NCBI GenBank assembly: GCA_026705025.1
Contig: JAPPBN010000022.1
Coordinates: 1-64,000, forward strand
Reading direction: 5' to 3'
DNA: 64,000 nucleotides
From: Bin125 sp026705025
GTDB lineage: Bacteria > Chloroflexota > Dehalococcoidia > Bin125
Below, piece by piece: positions 1-9,500 of the stretch (its first letter is position 1; every line of letters begins with the position of its first letter). Position numbers and translations under genes: made by a program. The notes under the pieces are model-generated. The model was not told the DNA's origin. It ran no database searches and saw nothing but the letters and a program-made list of their open reading frames with translations.

Positions 1-1
1 T

Positions 2-274
2 GGCGTTCTGGAGCGCAAGTTCGGGTGGAGTCGCGAGCGTTCGTCGCAGGCCTTGCAAGCGCTCGAAGACGCCGCGACGGTGATTCAGCCTTCGGGCACG
101 ATCGCAGTGATTGACGGCGACCACGCGGACAACCGCATCTTGGAGTGCGCCGTTGAGATTTCAGCGGACTATCTAGTCACGGGTGATCGGCAGCATCTCC
201 TGCCGCTTGAGAAACACGAGGGCGTGGAAATCCTGAGAGCGCCCAGCTTCCTGTCGATCTTGGAGATGCGTTAG
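2..274 (+). CDS. PIN-domain toxin, PIN family 3 (5' end missing)
   Basis: The reading frame is open from the left window edge, so the N-terminus is missing. What remains is the C-terminal half of a PIN domain: the acidic block DADDN-type sequence (seen as DGDHADNRILECAV) followed by ADYLVTGDRQHLLPL. This pattern is typical of the 'putative toxin-antitoxin system toxin component, PIN family' (single-strand RNases using acidic residues to bind Mg2+). A short internal TTG at 53 is not needed as a start, because the frame continues upstream (GVLERKFGWSRER). The antitoxin, if any, would lie to the left. The gene lies outside the repeat-bounded element that starts near 2038. Confidence 0.7.
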   Translation, partial: GVLERKFGWSRERSSQALQALEDAATVIQPSGTIAVIDGDHADNRILECAVEISADYLVTGDRQHLLPLEKHEGVEILRAPSFLSILEMR

Positions 275-381
275 CGGTCGTCAAGGTCAACGTCCGGGCG
301 CTGGACCGCTCCCTCTAGCACGTGTCAACTTTTGCAAGAGATGTTCCATATGCGCCACATGATACGCCTCACTCTCGCTAA

Positions 382-395
382 GATGTTTCGAACAT
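382..395 (+). promoter_or_regulatory. Shared 14-bp box upstream of recombinase 1
   Basis: GATGTTTCGAACAT lies 86 bases before the recombinase 1 start. The identical box, in the same orientation relative to the gene, occurs upstream of the opposing recombinase (3665-3678). It holds a near-palindrome and is preceded by TAA or TAC, giving a possible -10 hexamer (TAAGAT here, TACGAT there). I infer a common repressor site overlapping the promoter of both recombinases. Confidence 0.5.
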
Positions 396-481
396 AGATC
401 TAGGCGAGCCCGAGCAGGATCTCGGAGCTACACCTCGAAGTCGAGCGGACGAACACGACAAAGAGATTGAGAGGACCACCA

Positions 482-2140
482 ATGGAAGCCAGTACTGGAC
501 GAACGCCGGTCGCGCTCTATGCGCGAGTCTCCAGCGAGCGCCAGGACGTCGATCTCTCCGTCGCCGCACAGCTTCGCGCCCTGCGCGACTTCGCCGACCG
601 GCACGGCTACGTCGTCGCCCGCGAGTACGTTGACGAAGCCGAGAGCGGCCGTGTTGCGGATCGGCCGCAGTTCCGAAAGATGCTGGACGAGGCCTCGGAA
701 TCCGATGCGCCCTTCGAGGAAATCCTGGTCTGGAAGTTCTCGCGCTTCACCCGTAAGCGCGAGCACGCGGTCGCCTTCAAGTCGATGCTGAGGCGGCGAG
801 GCATCCGAGTCACGTCGATCACCGAGCACGCCGACGACTCTCCCACGGGAAGGTTGATGGAGGCGATCATCGAGAGCGTGGACGAGTTCTACTCGGAAAA
901 TCTCGCCCAGGAGGTCCGCCGCGGGATGCGCGAGGCCGCTTCCCGCGGGTTCTTCATGGCGCCGGTCGCGCCCTTCGGATTCCGGCGTGTGAAGGTCCAG
1001 GACGGCGCCAAGGAGAGACCCAAACTGGAGATCGACGAAGCCGCCGCTCCTGTCGTGAAGGAGATCTTCGACAAGGCGCTCCGCGGACACGGCCTCAAGG
1101 ACATATGCCGCGACCTGAACGAGCGCGGGATCACCAACAGAGGCCGGCGCTGGCAGCGGGCGAGCCTGCACAAGCTCTTGGTCAACGAGGCGTACACCGG
1201 AACGGCAGTCTGGGGAAAGACCAATAGGGGAAAGAAGGCGTCCGACCCAGTCCGTGTCGAGGGAGCGTGGCCCGGCATCGTCTCGCGCGAACTGTTTGAC
1301 GCCGTCGGTCAGGCAATGCGTGAGCGGGCTCCAGCGATGCGACCGCCGGCGCGCGTGGGCAGCAAGTTCCTCCTCAGCGGATTGCTGCGATGCGGAGTCT
1401 GTGGCAGTCCCTTCAGCATTCAGAGTGCGAGGAGCGGGAAGTTCGCTTACTACGTCTGCAGCAAGCTCATGCGCGAGGGCGCCGGCGCGTGCGAGTCGCG
1501 CTACCTCAACGCGCCCAAGGTCGAAGGCTTCGTGGTCGACAAGATCAAGGAACGCATCCTCACCGACGAGACGATCACGGAGCTCGTGACTCTCGTCGCC
1601 GAAGAGGTCGATCAGGTGGCCGGGGAGTTGGGCGGCAAGCTCGAGGCGGTTGAGGGCGAACTAGCTGACGTGCGCAAGCGGCTGTCGCGACTCTACGAGG
1701 CCCTCGAGACGAGCGACCTGACGATGGAAGTGCTGTCGCCACGCATCTACTCGATGCGGCACCGCGAGGAGCAGCTCATGGCCGCACAGGAAGATCTGAT
1801 CCGCCAGCTTGAGAAGCGCCGCGTCGATCTGCCAAGCACCGAGGAGATCAGGGAGTACGTAAAGGACTTCCGGGAGTTCCTTCAGCAGGGCACGTTCCCC
1901 GAGCGGAAAGCGTTGATTCGTAACTTCGTCCAAGAGATCGAAGTGGTCGGCGACCAGGCCACGCTGACCTACACGATTCCCATGCCGTCGGACGGCGCGA
2001 CGAAGGAAGAAACGTCCGTTCTCTATTTCGCCAACTCTGGCCTACCAAACGACACTGTACTGCGAACTCCTTCGCTCAATTCAACGTCCGCCAAATCCCC
2101 GCCTCGAAGCGGGCTGTCCTGCGGCGTCGGAATCGTGTAG
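482..2140 (+). CDS. Large serine recombinase (integrase) 1
   Basis: A 552-residue large serine recombinase that would cut and rejoin attachment sites. The N-terminal resolvase domain (about 1-150) carries ALYARVSSERQ, with Ser17 the expected nucleophile. It is followed by the recombinase domain (about 160-270), a zinc ribbon (CGVCG near 303, later Cys residues in YYVCSK and GACESR) and a long coiled coil (about 380-480). The start at 482 is chosen because GAGAGG precedes it; a TTG 15 bases upstream is less likely. The first 150 residues are nearly identical to recombinase 2 on the opposite strand, while the C-terminal halves diverge. The last 35 or so codons run through the 37-bp repeat, and the 3' end overlaps recombinase 2 by 118 bases. 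Confidence 0.92.
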   Translation: MEASTGRTPVALYARVSSERQDVDLSVAAQLRALRDFADRHGYVVAREYVDEAESGRVADRPQFRKMLDEASESDAPFEEILVWKFSRFTRKREHAVAFKSMLRRRGIRVTSITEHADDSPTGRLMEAIIESVDEFYSENLAQEVRRGMREAASRGFFMAPVAPFGFRRVKVQDGAKERPKLEIDEAAAPVVKEIFDKALRGHGLKDICRDLNERGITNRGRRWQRASLHKLLVNEAYTGTAVWGKTNRGKKASDPVRVEGAWPGIVSRELFDAVGQAMRERAPAMRPPARVGSKFLLSGLLRCGVCGSPFSIQSARSGKFAYYVCSKLMREGAGACESRYLNAPKVEGFVVDKIKERILTDETITELVTLVAEEVDQVAGELGGKLEAVEGELADVRKRLSRLYEALETSDLTMEVLSPRIYSMRHREEQLMAAQEDLIRQLEKRRVDLPSTEEIREYVKDFREFLQQGTFPERKALIRNFVQEIEVVGDQATLTYTIPMPSDGATKEETSVLYFANSGLPNDTVLRTPSLNSTSAKSPPRSGLSCGVGIV

Positions 2141-3624
2141 TGAATCACCGCTCGGCCAGGACGGACCGCGATTCGCTTGACGAACGAGTGGATGAACGAC
2201 TTCGCCTCGGTCACCTCGCTGGTTTGCAGAAACTCGCTCATCTCTTCGGCGAACATCGCGACCATGTCCGCACTGTCGAGCAACTCCCGGCGCTCCGTTA
2301 GGGCCAAGCGCGCCTGGTCTGCGGCTTGATCGAGTTGCGCTTGGCGCTCCTGATGCACCCGAAGGCGCGGAAGAATGTCGTTGACCTCCATGTCTGAGCT
2401 TTCAACGATGTGCCACAGACGGTCCATCTTCCGCCGCACTTCCTCTTGCTCCGCCTCGATCGTCTCCAGCCGCTCACGCTCTTCTCGAGCGACGCCGTCC
2501 ATCTCTTCGTCGACCAGCTTGACCAGTTCGCGAATGTTGCTCTCCGTGAGAATGTGAGCCCGGATCTGCTCGATGATCAGGCGCTCGAATCGACTGGCAT
2601 TGAGCCGAGGCGTCTCACAACTCTTGCTGCCGCCGTTGAGGATCGACTGACAGACGTAGTAGCTGTACTTCCCGCCCTTAGCCTCTGCTGCAGTCAAGGC
2701 CTTGCGACAGAGCTCGCAGCGGACCAGACCGCTCAGCAGGTATCGACTGGCTGCCTGGCGCGGGTTCAATCGCTCCGGGGCCCGCGATTGAAGTGAATGT
2801 CCGACCCTCTCGAACTCCTCCCGCGACACGATGGCTGGAAACGCCTGCTCAACGCGCACCGGCGGAGCGCCGCTCTTATCCGTCAGACCCCAGACCAGCG
2901 TGCCCGTGTAGGACTCATTGACGAGCATCTTGTTGATCGTCGTCTTCAGCCACTTCTTACCGCGCGGACTCGGAATGCCCTCGGAGTTCAGACCCTTGGC
3001 AATCTGCAGCACACTCTCCCCTGCGAGCGCCATGTCGAAGATTCGTCGCGCCACGGCGTCCGCCGGAGGGTTCAATTCCAGCCGCGGCCGCTTCTTGGGA
3101 CCGTCCTGGACATGGACCCGCCGATAACCGTAGGGCACGTAGGGGCTGACCCAAAATCCTCGCGAGGCTGCTTCCCGCATCCCCCGCTTGACCTCCTGGG
3201 CGAGGTTCTCCGAGTAGAACTCGTCCACGCTCTCGATGATCGCCTCCATCAACTTGCCTGTCGGCGAATCATCCGCGTGCTCGGTGATCGAGGTCACGCG
3301 GATCCCTCGCCGCCGGAGCATGGACTTGAAGGCGACAGCGTGCTCTCGTTTGCGCGTGAAACGAGAGAACTTCCAGACGAGGATCTCCTGAAACGGGGCA
3401 TCGGCTTGCGCCGCCTCATCGAGCATCTTGCGGAACTGGGGGCGGTCCGCGACTCGGCCACTCTCCGCCTCATCGACGTACTCGCGCACCACGAGGTAGC
3501 CATTGCGCTCGGCGTAGTCACGCAAGGCCCTGAGCTGTGCTGCGACCGAAAGGTCGACATCCTGGCGATCGCTGGAGACGCGGGCGTATAGGGCTGCCGG
3601 AATCGACTCTGTCGGCTGCTGCAT
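2023..3624 (-). CDS. Large serine recombinase (integrase) 2
   Basis: A 533-residue paralogue of recombinase 1, encoded convergently. It has the same order of parts: resolvase domain with ALYARVSSDRQ (Ser17), recombinase domain, zinc ribbon (CELC near 299, YYVCQS, SCETPR) and coiled coil. The frame is open a further 89 codons upstream, but ATG at 3624 is preceded by GAGAGGAG and matches the start of the paralogue, so I use it. It lies just inside the left copy of the 37-bp repeat, the usual place for the integrase of an integrated element. Its last codons are supplied by the repeat and by DNA left of it, so integration would replace the protein's tail. Confidence 0.92.
   Translation of the reverse strand: MQQPTESIPAALYARVSSDRQDVDLSVAAQLRALRDYAERNGYLVVREYVDEAESGRVADRPQFRKMLDEAAQADAPFQEILVWKFSRFTRKREHAVAFKSMLRRRGIRVTSITEHADDSPTGKLMEAIIESVDEFYSENLAQEVKRGMREAASRGFWVSPYVPYGYRRVHVQDGPKKRPRLELNPPADAVARRIFDMALAGESVLQIAKGLNSEGIPSPRGKKWLKTTINKMLVNESYTGTLVWGLTDKSGAPPVRVEQAFPAIVSREEFERVGHSLQSRAPERLNPRQAASRYLLSGLVRCELCRKALTAAEAKGGKYSYYVCQSILNGGSKSCETPRLNASRFERLIIEQIRAHILTESNIRELVKLVDEEMDGVAREERERLETIEAEQEEVRRKMDRLWHIVESSDMEVNDILPRLRVHQERQAQLDQAADQARLALTERRELLDSADMVAMFAEEMSEFLQTSEVTEAKSFIHSFVKRIAVRPGRAVIHYTIPTPQDSPLRGGDLADVELSEGVRSTVSFGRPELAK
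2038..2074 (+). repeat. Left copy of 37-bp direct repeat (putative attL)
   Basis: This 37-bp stretch, beginning TGGCCTACCAAACG and ending GCGAACTCCTTCG, is repeated at 33217-33253 in the same orientation with one mismatch (A2052 versus G33231). It lies inside the overlapping 3' coding ends of both serine recombinases. The bases to its left do not form the inverted arm seen at the right copy, which fits a hybrid junction (attL). The role is inferred from position and from the recombinases. Confidence 0.75.
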
Positions 3625-3978
3625 GGGAGGCTCCTCTCGCGGCGACTGCGTTGCACCGCGTTCCATGTTCGAAACATCGTAGCCAGTCTTGTCGGCCTCG
3701 GCATTGTCGCGGCCGTCCGATCGGCGCGATTTCGACATACGGGAGACACCGCTCGGCCCCTGATTACGCCCTTGCTCCGCCCTCATCCCGAGCATCGGCC
3801 GCGCCGGCTGCCCAGCCGCCTGCTGCAACATTTGCCCCACGATTGGCAAGGGAGCCCTGACAGGGAGTGGGCCAGTGCAATCGAGCGGCATCTGGGATGG
3901 CGCTCGATGCTCCGGTGGTATCCAACACAGGCTTTCGTGACGACAACGGGCGGCGGGCGGGGTGGGGTGGGGCTGCGC
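3625..3978. other. Intergenic region upstream of recombinase 2
   Basis: This 354-base gap lies between the recombinase 2 start and the 3' end of the replication-relaxation gene. It contains the ribosome-binding site and the shared 14-bp box (3665-3678). The recombinase frame stays open through most of it, but no translation signal supports coding. Nothing else was recognised. Confidence 0.5.
3665..3678 (-). promoter_or_regulatory. Shared 14-bp box upstream of recombinase 2
   Basis: On the minus strand this reads GATGTTTCGAACAT, identical to 382-395. It is 40 bases before the recombinase 2 start, and a TACGAT hexamer overlaps its left part. The surrounding sequence of the two upstream regions is otherwise different, so conservation of the box alone suggests a protein-binding site controlling both recombinases. 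Confidence 0.5.
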
Positions 3979-5979
3979 CTACCGGAACTGCTGGGCACGG
4001 GTGGTTGGGGCAGTGGACTGCTGTCCAAGCAACTGTCCGTACTGCTCGAGGCGGTGGCGGTCGGGGGCCCGGGCGCCCCAGGCGCGCCAGCTGCGGCCCA
4101 GCACGCCGTGCTCACGGAGGGCGTCGAGGTTGCTGCTCAGGAAGGGGGCGGGGCTGACCTGCTCAGCCGTGTCAAGGAAGGTGGATTCGGCCCGCTCGGT
4201 CTCGAACAGGAAGAGCACGAGCGGCAACTGGCCACCGTGGTCGGGCCGGACATAGCCGCTTCCGAAGTAGCGTCGGTAGGCGCGCAGCCGCTCGGGGACA
4301 CGCCGGGGCGTGGTGGCGCGGCGTTCGAACTCGACTAGGCACCAGTGCCAGTCGTCACCGGCGCGGAGCTGGAATGAGGCGTCGGGGTAAAGCGGGTAAC
4401 GGGTCCACTGATGCTCGTAGCTGATCTGCGAGCGCTGGTTGGGCAGCAGGTCAAGCAATTCGTGGTCGGAGGAGCGGGCGGCTTCGGCGCTGAGCGTAGC
4501 GCAGAAGTCGGTGACGCCGGCCTGGTGTCGGTGTTGGTTCGCCGCGGTCTGCACCAGGGAGCCGATGTAGCCTTCTTCGTCTCGCACGGGCGTCCAGCGG
4601 TCCAGGGTGGGTCCGACGGCGGCGCGATCGCGGCGGGCAAGATTGGTCAGGCCGGCGTCGGAGAGGAGGTAGCCCAGCTCCTCGCGCTGGATCAACCCAT
4701 GCCCGCGCAAGGCGTGGAGGACCTGGTTGGCTCGGCGCTCGCTGACCCCGTCCATCAGTCCGGCCAGCTGAGTGGGCGAGCAGAAGGGCCAAGCGGCGAG
4801 CAGGTCGAGCGCGCGTTTCTCGGCGCGGCTGAGCCTGAGCGACAGGGCCTGGTCGAGTTGATCAGCCGGGTCGGGCAAGTCGGAGCGGGACGCGTTGACC
4901 GATTGCCGCATCGGCGAACGGCTGAGACTGGGATAGGCCTCGGCCAACCGGTGCGCGTGGGCGACGATGGTGGACAACGGCACATCCGGCTCGAGTGTCG
5001 GCGTCGAGGCGAACCCGTAACCGCCCTGCTGCCAGACCCGAGGCTCGCCCCCGACGGCGATCACGTCGCCCGTGACCGCGACGAGCGTCTCAGTGTGCGT
5101 GGACGGCTCGGCGATGGTCCGCATGACGCGGCGCATGCCCTGCTCCGACTCGGTCAAGATCAGCGTGAGCAGTGGCCGCTCGGTTGCCTCCATCCGCTCG
5201 ATCGTGCGGATGCGGTAGCGCAGGCTGGCGTTGGTCAGCATCGGTCCCTGGCGCACGAGGCCCAGCGTCCCTCCGCTGGGCAGGCGCAACAGGAGGTCGT
5301 AGGGGCCGGTGCGGCAAAGGTTGACGACCACCGGCGCGTCGCTCGCGTCCAAGGTCGCGATGATGGAGGCGACGCGGTACAGCTCCGCCACGGCGTCCAG
5401 ACGCTCGGCCAGGACTCGGAACCAGTGCCGCGAGACCGGGTAGAGCCGCATCAGACGCTCGGTCCCGGCCCGCTCGCCCAAGGCCAGGGTGGCAATGCCC
5501 TCCCGCGTGGGGAAGAAGCGCCGCTGCGGCCGCGCGCCCAGCAGCTGCAAGCGGTGCGGTCGCGAGTCGGCGAGTCCCTTGCCCGCCAGCCGCGCGAGCC
5601 GTTCCCGCAAGGTGCTGGCCGGCAGCCTGACGAACGCCGCCATCTCGTCAACCGTCGCGAGCGGCGTGTGGCAGAGCGCCTCGACGGTCTGCTTGTCCGC
5701 GGTCGTCAGCCGCGGACGCAGTTGGTACGCATCGACCGCCCCGCTCATCGGGCGCAAGCGCTCGGCCGCGCGGCGCAACTCCCAGGTCGACTCTCCGACC
5801 TCGGCAGTTACGGCGGCGACCAGCTTCGGGCTGACGTGATCCGTCCACAGGAATCGCCACAGCGTGGAACGCGACACGCTGTACTGGTCGGCGGTGCGCA
5901 GCGCGCCTCGTCGCCACGCGCGCGCGCGCAGGTACTCGCGGACCGCTTCAATCTGCTCGGCCGATGGCAGGCGCTGCAC
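3979..5979 (-). CDS. Replication-relaxation family protein
   Basis: A 666-residue protein. The C-terminal third fits the replication-relaxation family (PF13814): a winged-helix region (HTH-like segments near 385-460) followed by YPLYPDASFQLR, HWCLVEFERR, YRRYFGS and a hydrophobic strand LPLVLFLFET. Family members sit on plasmids and integrative elements near relaxase or transfer genes. The N-terminal half has further helix-turn-helix-like segments (around 20-60 and 100-140) and no domain I recognise. The start is GTG at 5979 with AAAGG about a dozen bases upstream. No relaxase, coupling ATPase or conjugation pilus gene is visible nearby, so this may be the only plasmid-type gene left in the element. 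Confidence 0.7.
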   Translation of the reverse strand: MQRLPSAEQIEAVREYLRARAWRRGALRTADQYSVSRSTLWRFLWTDHVSPKLVAAVTAEVGESTWELRRAAERLRPMSGAVDAYQLRPRLTTADKQTVEALCHTPLATVDEMAAFVRLPASTLRERLARLAGKGLADSRPHRLQLLGARPQRRFFPTREGIATLALGERAGTERLMRLYPVSRHWFRVLAERLDAVAELYRVASIIATLDASDAPVVVNLCRTGPYDLLLRLPSGGTLGLVRQGPMLTNASLRYRIRTIERMEATERPLLTLILTESEQGMRRVMRTIAEPSTHTETLVAVTGDVIAVGGEPRVWQQGGYGFASTPTLEPDVPLSTIVAHAHRLAEAYPSLSRSPMRQSVNASRSDLPDPADQLDQALSLRLSRAEKRALDLLAAWPFCSPTQLAGLMDGVSERRANQVLHALRGHGLIQREELGYLLSDAGLTNLARRDRAAVGPTLDRWTPVRDEEGYIGSLVQTAANQHRHQAGVTDFCATLSAEAARSSDHELLDLLPNQRSQISYEHQWTRYPLYPDASFQLRAGDDWHWCLVEFERRATTPRRVPERLRAYRRYFGSGYVRPDHGGQLPLVLFLFETERAESTFLDTAEQVSPAPFLSSNLDALREHGVLGRSWRAWGARAPDRHRLEQYGQLLGQQSTAPTTRAQQFR

Positions 5980-6598
5980 GGCGGATCGAACCTTTCTCGG
6001 GGACGGCCATCAGTTCGAGTGTGCCTGCGGTTGAGCCGCTTGACCATGGCGCGGACGCCGGGTTCGACATCCGGCATTGCGTCCTGCGCGACACTCAGAG
6101 CACGACGAACGCCAAGTAGCCAAACGGGCGTGAAGGCGAGACCGCACGCAACGAGGCGATCAACGTGCTGCTATGGCACCTACTCCGCGGCTACGGCATT
6201 GCTGCCCGCGCTAAACAACGCAGCCGCGGCGAGCGAGTCGAGCCACAGGGCTTCCCGGTCGTGCTCGGCGCGTTGGGTGGCTGGCCGCTGCCATGCTCGC
6301 CGGCGAGGTCGCACTCCGATGCCTACAGGGATCGCCCGGGCTGCTCAGCTGCCGCTGCGGGGCATGTCGCCTCCGACACCCCCGTTTCGCGCGGTCAGCC
6401 GCGAGGCTGAGTTCGAAGTCGGGGGCGTGTCCAGAAATCCAAACTTGACTGCATCGGCAATCGGAGGCCGGATCTCCAGTCCTGGGCTGGTCTTCAGCCA
6501 GCTACCAGCCAGGAGAGTCGATAGTCGTAGCGGATTCTGGGGCACTACGCTCCAGCGATACGGGACTGCAGAGCTCAGGACTTGAACGGGGCTACGGC
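5980..6598. other. Gene-free stretch between divergent genes
   Basis: About 620 bases separate the divergent replication-relaxation and PLD-helicase genes. It should hold both promoters. Some open frames cross it, but none has a convincing start or familiar sequence. No tRNA, hairpin terminator or transfer origin was recognised. Confidence 0.4.
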
Positions 6599-9500
6599 AT
6601 GACCAGCGAAATCCTAGACAATTATCGCCATAGGGTCGTCGACTATCTGAGAGCTCAACTCGGTGAATCAAGCGCCCTCCGAATCGTCTCGGCATACTTC
6701 ACCATCTACGGCTACGAGCTTCTCGCCGACGAACTGAGCAGGCTCGACGAAACCCGGTTTCTCTTTGGCGATCCCTCTTCAGTGGATGACCTTGATCCCG
6801 GAGAGAAGGACGAGAGGGCTTTCCTGCTCACTGAAGACGGCCTCACGCCAACGCAGTCGATCGTTCAGAAGGGTCTCGCACGAGAGTGTGCACGGTGGCT
6901 AGATGGAGAGTCAGTCGCTGTCCGATCCGTCAGAAAGGCTAATTTTCTTCACGGCAAGATGTACCTGGCCGACAGGGCCGGCCTCCTCGGCAGCTCGAAT
7001 TTCACTAAGAACGGACTTGGCGGGAGCCAAAGGCCGAATCTCGAGATCAACCTGACGATCCCCGACGAGACGACCTTGGCTGAACTTCGAGAGTGGTTCG
7101 ACAACCTCTGGGAAGATGAGCGACGGACTCAGGACGTAAAGCAAGATGTCCTCAAAGCCCTTGATCGACTTGGCAAGGAGTACTCGCCCGAGTTCGTCTA
7201 CTTCAAGTCGCTCTTCGAGTTGCTCAAGGACAGAATCGATTCCGATCTCGACAACGACGAAGTTCTGAAGGACAACCACCTCTTCGAAACGGCTGTCTGG
7301 AACGCCCTCTACGAGTTCCAGAAGGACGGAGCGAAGAGCATTATCGCTCGCCTAGGACTGCACGGAGGCTGCATCCTCTCTGACAGCGTTGGTCTTGGCA
7401 AGACATACACCGCTCTGGCGGTTATCAAGTATCACGAGCTACGGAACGAACGCGTCCTTGTCCTCTGCCCACGGAAACTCCGAGACAACTGGGCGCTCTA
7501 CCCGTCTCACCTCGGCCACCAGGACAATCCCTTTTCGGAAGATCGATTCGGGTACACCCTGCTCTCACACACAGACCTGTCGAGGGAAGAAGGCAAGGCG
7601 GGAGACATCGATCTGGCGAAGTTCAACTGGGGTGGATACGACCTGGTCGTCATTGACGAGTCCCACAACTTCCGCAATGACGGAGGAGCGCGCTACGAAC
7701 GTCTCCTTGAGGAGATCATCAAGGATGGGTCGAAGACCAAGGTGTTGATGCTCTCCGCCACACCGGTGAACACTTCCTTACTGGACCTCCGCAACCAGAT
7801 CTATCTGATGACCGAAAAGAACGATGCGCACTTCCGGGCCGATCTGGGTATCGCCAACGTGGGTCGAGTGTTGGGCGAAGCGCAACGTGCGTTCAAGAAG
7901 TGGGAGGATGAGCAGCGCGGCAGCAGCCAGTCTGACAAATCGCAGCTGTTGGCGCGGCTCGGCGCAGACTTCCTGCGACTGCTCGATGGCGTCTCTATCG
8001 CACGTTCGAGGCGGCAAGTGACGCAGTTCTATGCGGCCGAGATGGAGCGCATCGGCCAGTTTCCCCGCCATTCGAAACCAGAAAACCGTTATCCGGCCAC
8101 GGACTTGCGCGGCGAACTCTCCTATAAGGCGCTGGCGAAGCAGATCGGCGCGTTCGAACTCTCCATCTACCGCCCCTCGGACTATCTGGTCGACAAAGAG
8201 CGCCAGCTGGAGCTTGACGCTGAGCGACGGCGCCAGAACTTCAACCAAAAGGACCGAGAGCATTATCTCGTGAAGATGATCCTGACGAACTTTCTCAAGC
8301 GCCTGGAGAGTTCTCCCCGCTCACTGCAACTCACGCTCCAACGAACGATTCAGAAGATGGACGATCTCATAGTGAAGATCGAGCGGTTCGAGCTGAGGGA
8401 GTCTGAAGTAGAGATCCAGAGCGACTATCTGCCCGACCAGGATGACGACGACGACGACTTTCTCATCAACCGAGCGCGAAACCCCTACCACCTGAGAGAA
8501 CTCGACCTTCCCCGCTGGCGGAACGACATCGCCAAGGACAGAGATACGCTCGCCGCAGCGCTTAGAGTCGTCTCGGCGATCACACCTGAGCGCGACGGCA
8601 AGCTATCCGAGATCCGGACTGCTCTCCGCCACCGTGTAACAAATCCAACAACCGACCTGGACGGCCTGTCCAATCGAAAGACGCTGGTCTTCACCACATT
8701 CAAAGACACCGCCGAGTACCTCTACAAGGAACTGGTGGATGACGCGAGTGAGCTTGGACTCCGCATGGCGATGGTCTCTGGCGACTCAGTTCGAGACAGC
8801 TGCGGGGCAACTGAGTTCAACTCGGTCTTGACCGACTTCGCCCCCAAAGCACGCGTGCGTTCGGAGACGAGATACGACCAGGACGTCGACCTCCTCATCG
8901 CAACGGACTGCATCTCCGAGGGACAGAACCTCCAAGACTGCGACACGGTCATCAACTACGACATTCATTGGAATCCGGTCCGGCTAGTCCAGCGATTCGG
9001 ACGAATCGACCGCATCGGCAGCCGCAACGCTGAGGTCAGGATGATCAACTACTGGCCGACCGACGACATGGACGCATATCTGAATCTGGAGAGCCGCGTC
9101 TTGGCCCGGATGGCTTTGGCTGACACGGCGGCAACGGGGGGCGACGACCCGTTCAACGAGGACGAAGTGAGGGAAGGCGCTCAGTTGGAGCTCAACTTCC
9201 GTGATGAACAGCTCAAGCGCCTTCGAGAGGAGGTCCTGGACCTCGATGACCTCTCGGACACCATCGTCATGAGCGATCTCTCGATGGACTATTTCTTCGC
9301 CCAGCTGAAGCAGTTCCTTGAGCAGAACCGGGAGGAACTGGAGGCGACGCCGAAGGGTGTATACGCCATCGCCTCCAACCCAGAGGACGGTCCTGGACCG
9401 GGAGTCCTCTTTCTGCTGCGACAGCGCAACTCAGGAACGAGGACCCGGGAGCGGACAATCAGCCCGGTGCATCCCTTCTTCCTGGTGTTCATCAAGGCCG

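Noticed and set aside
3625..3891. 89-codon N-terminal extension of recombinase 2
   Set aside because: Not shared with recombinase 1. A strong ribosome-binding site precedes ATG 3624, and the extension contains the shared 14-bp box.
4411..6585. Long plus-strand open frame (724 residues) opposite the replication-relaxation gene
   Set aside because: Composition is Arg/Gly/Gln-rich, and the family motifs lie on the minus strand. It is a high-GC antisense frame.
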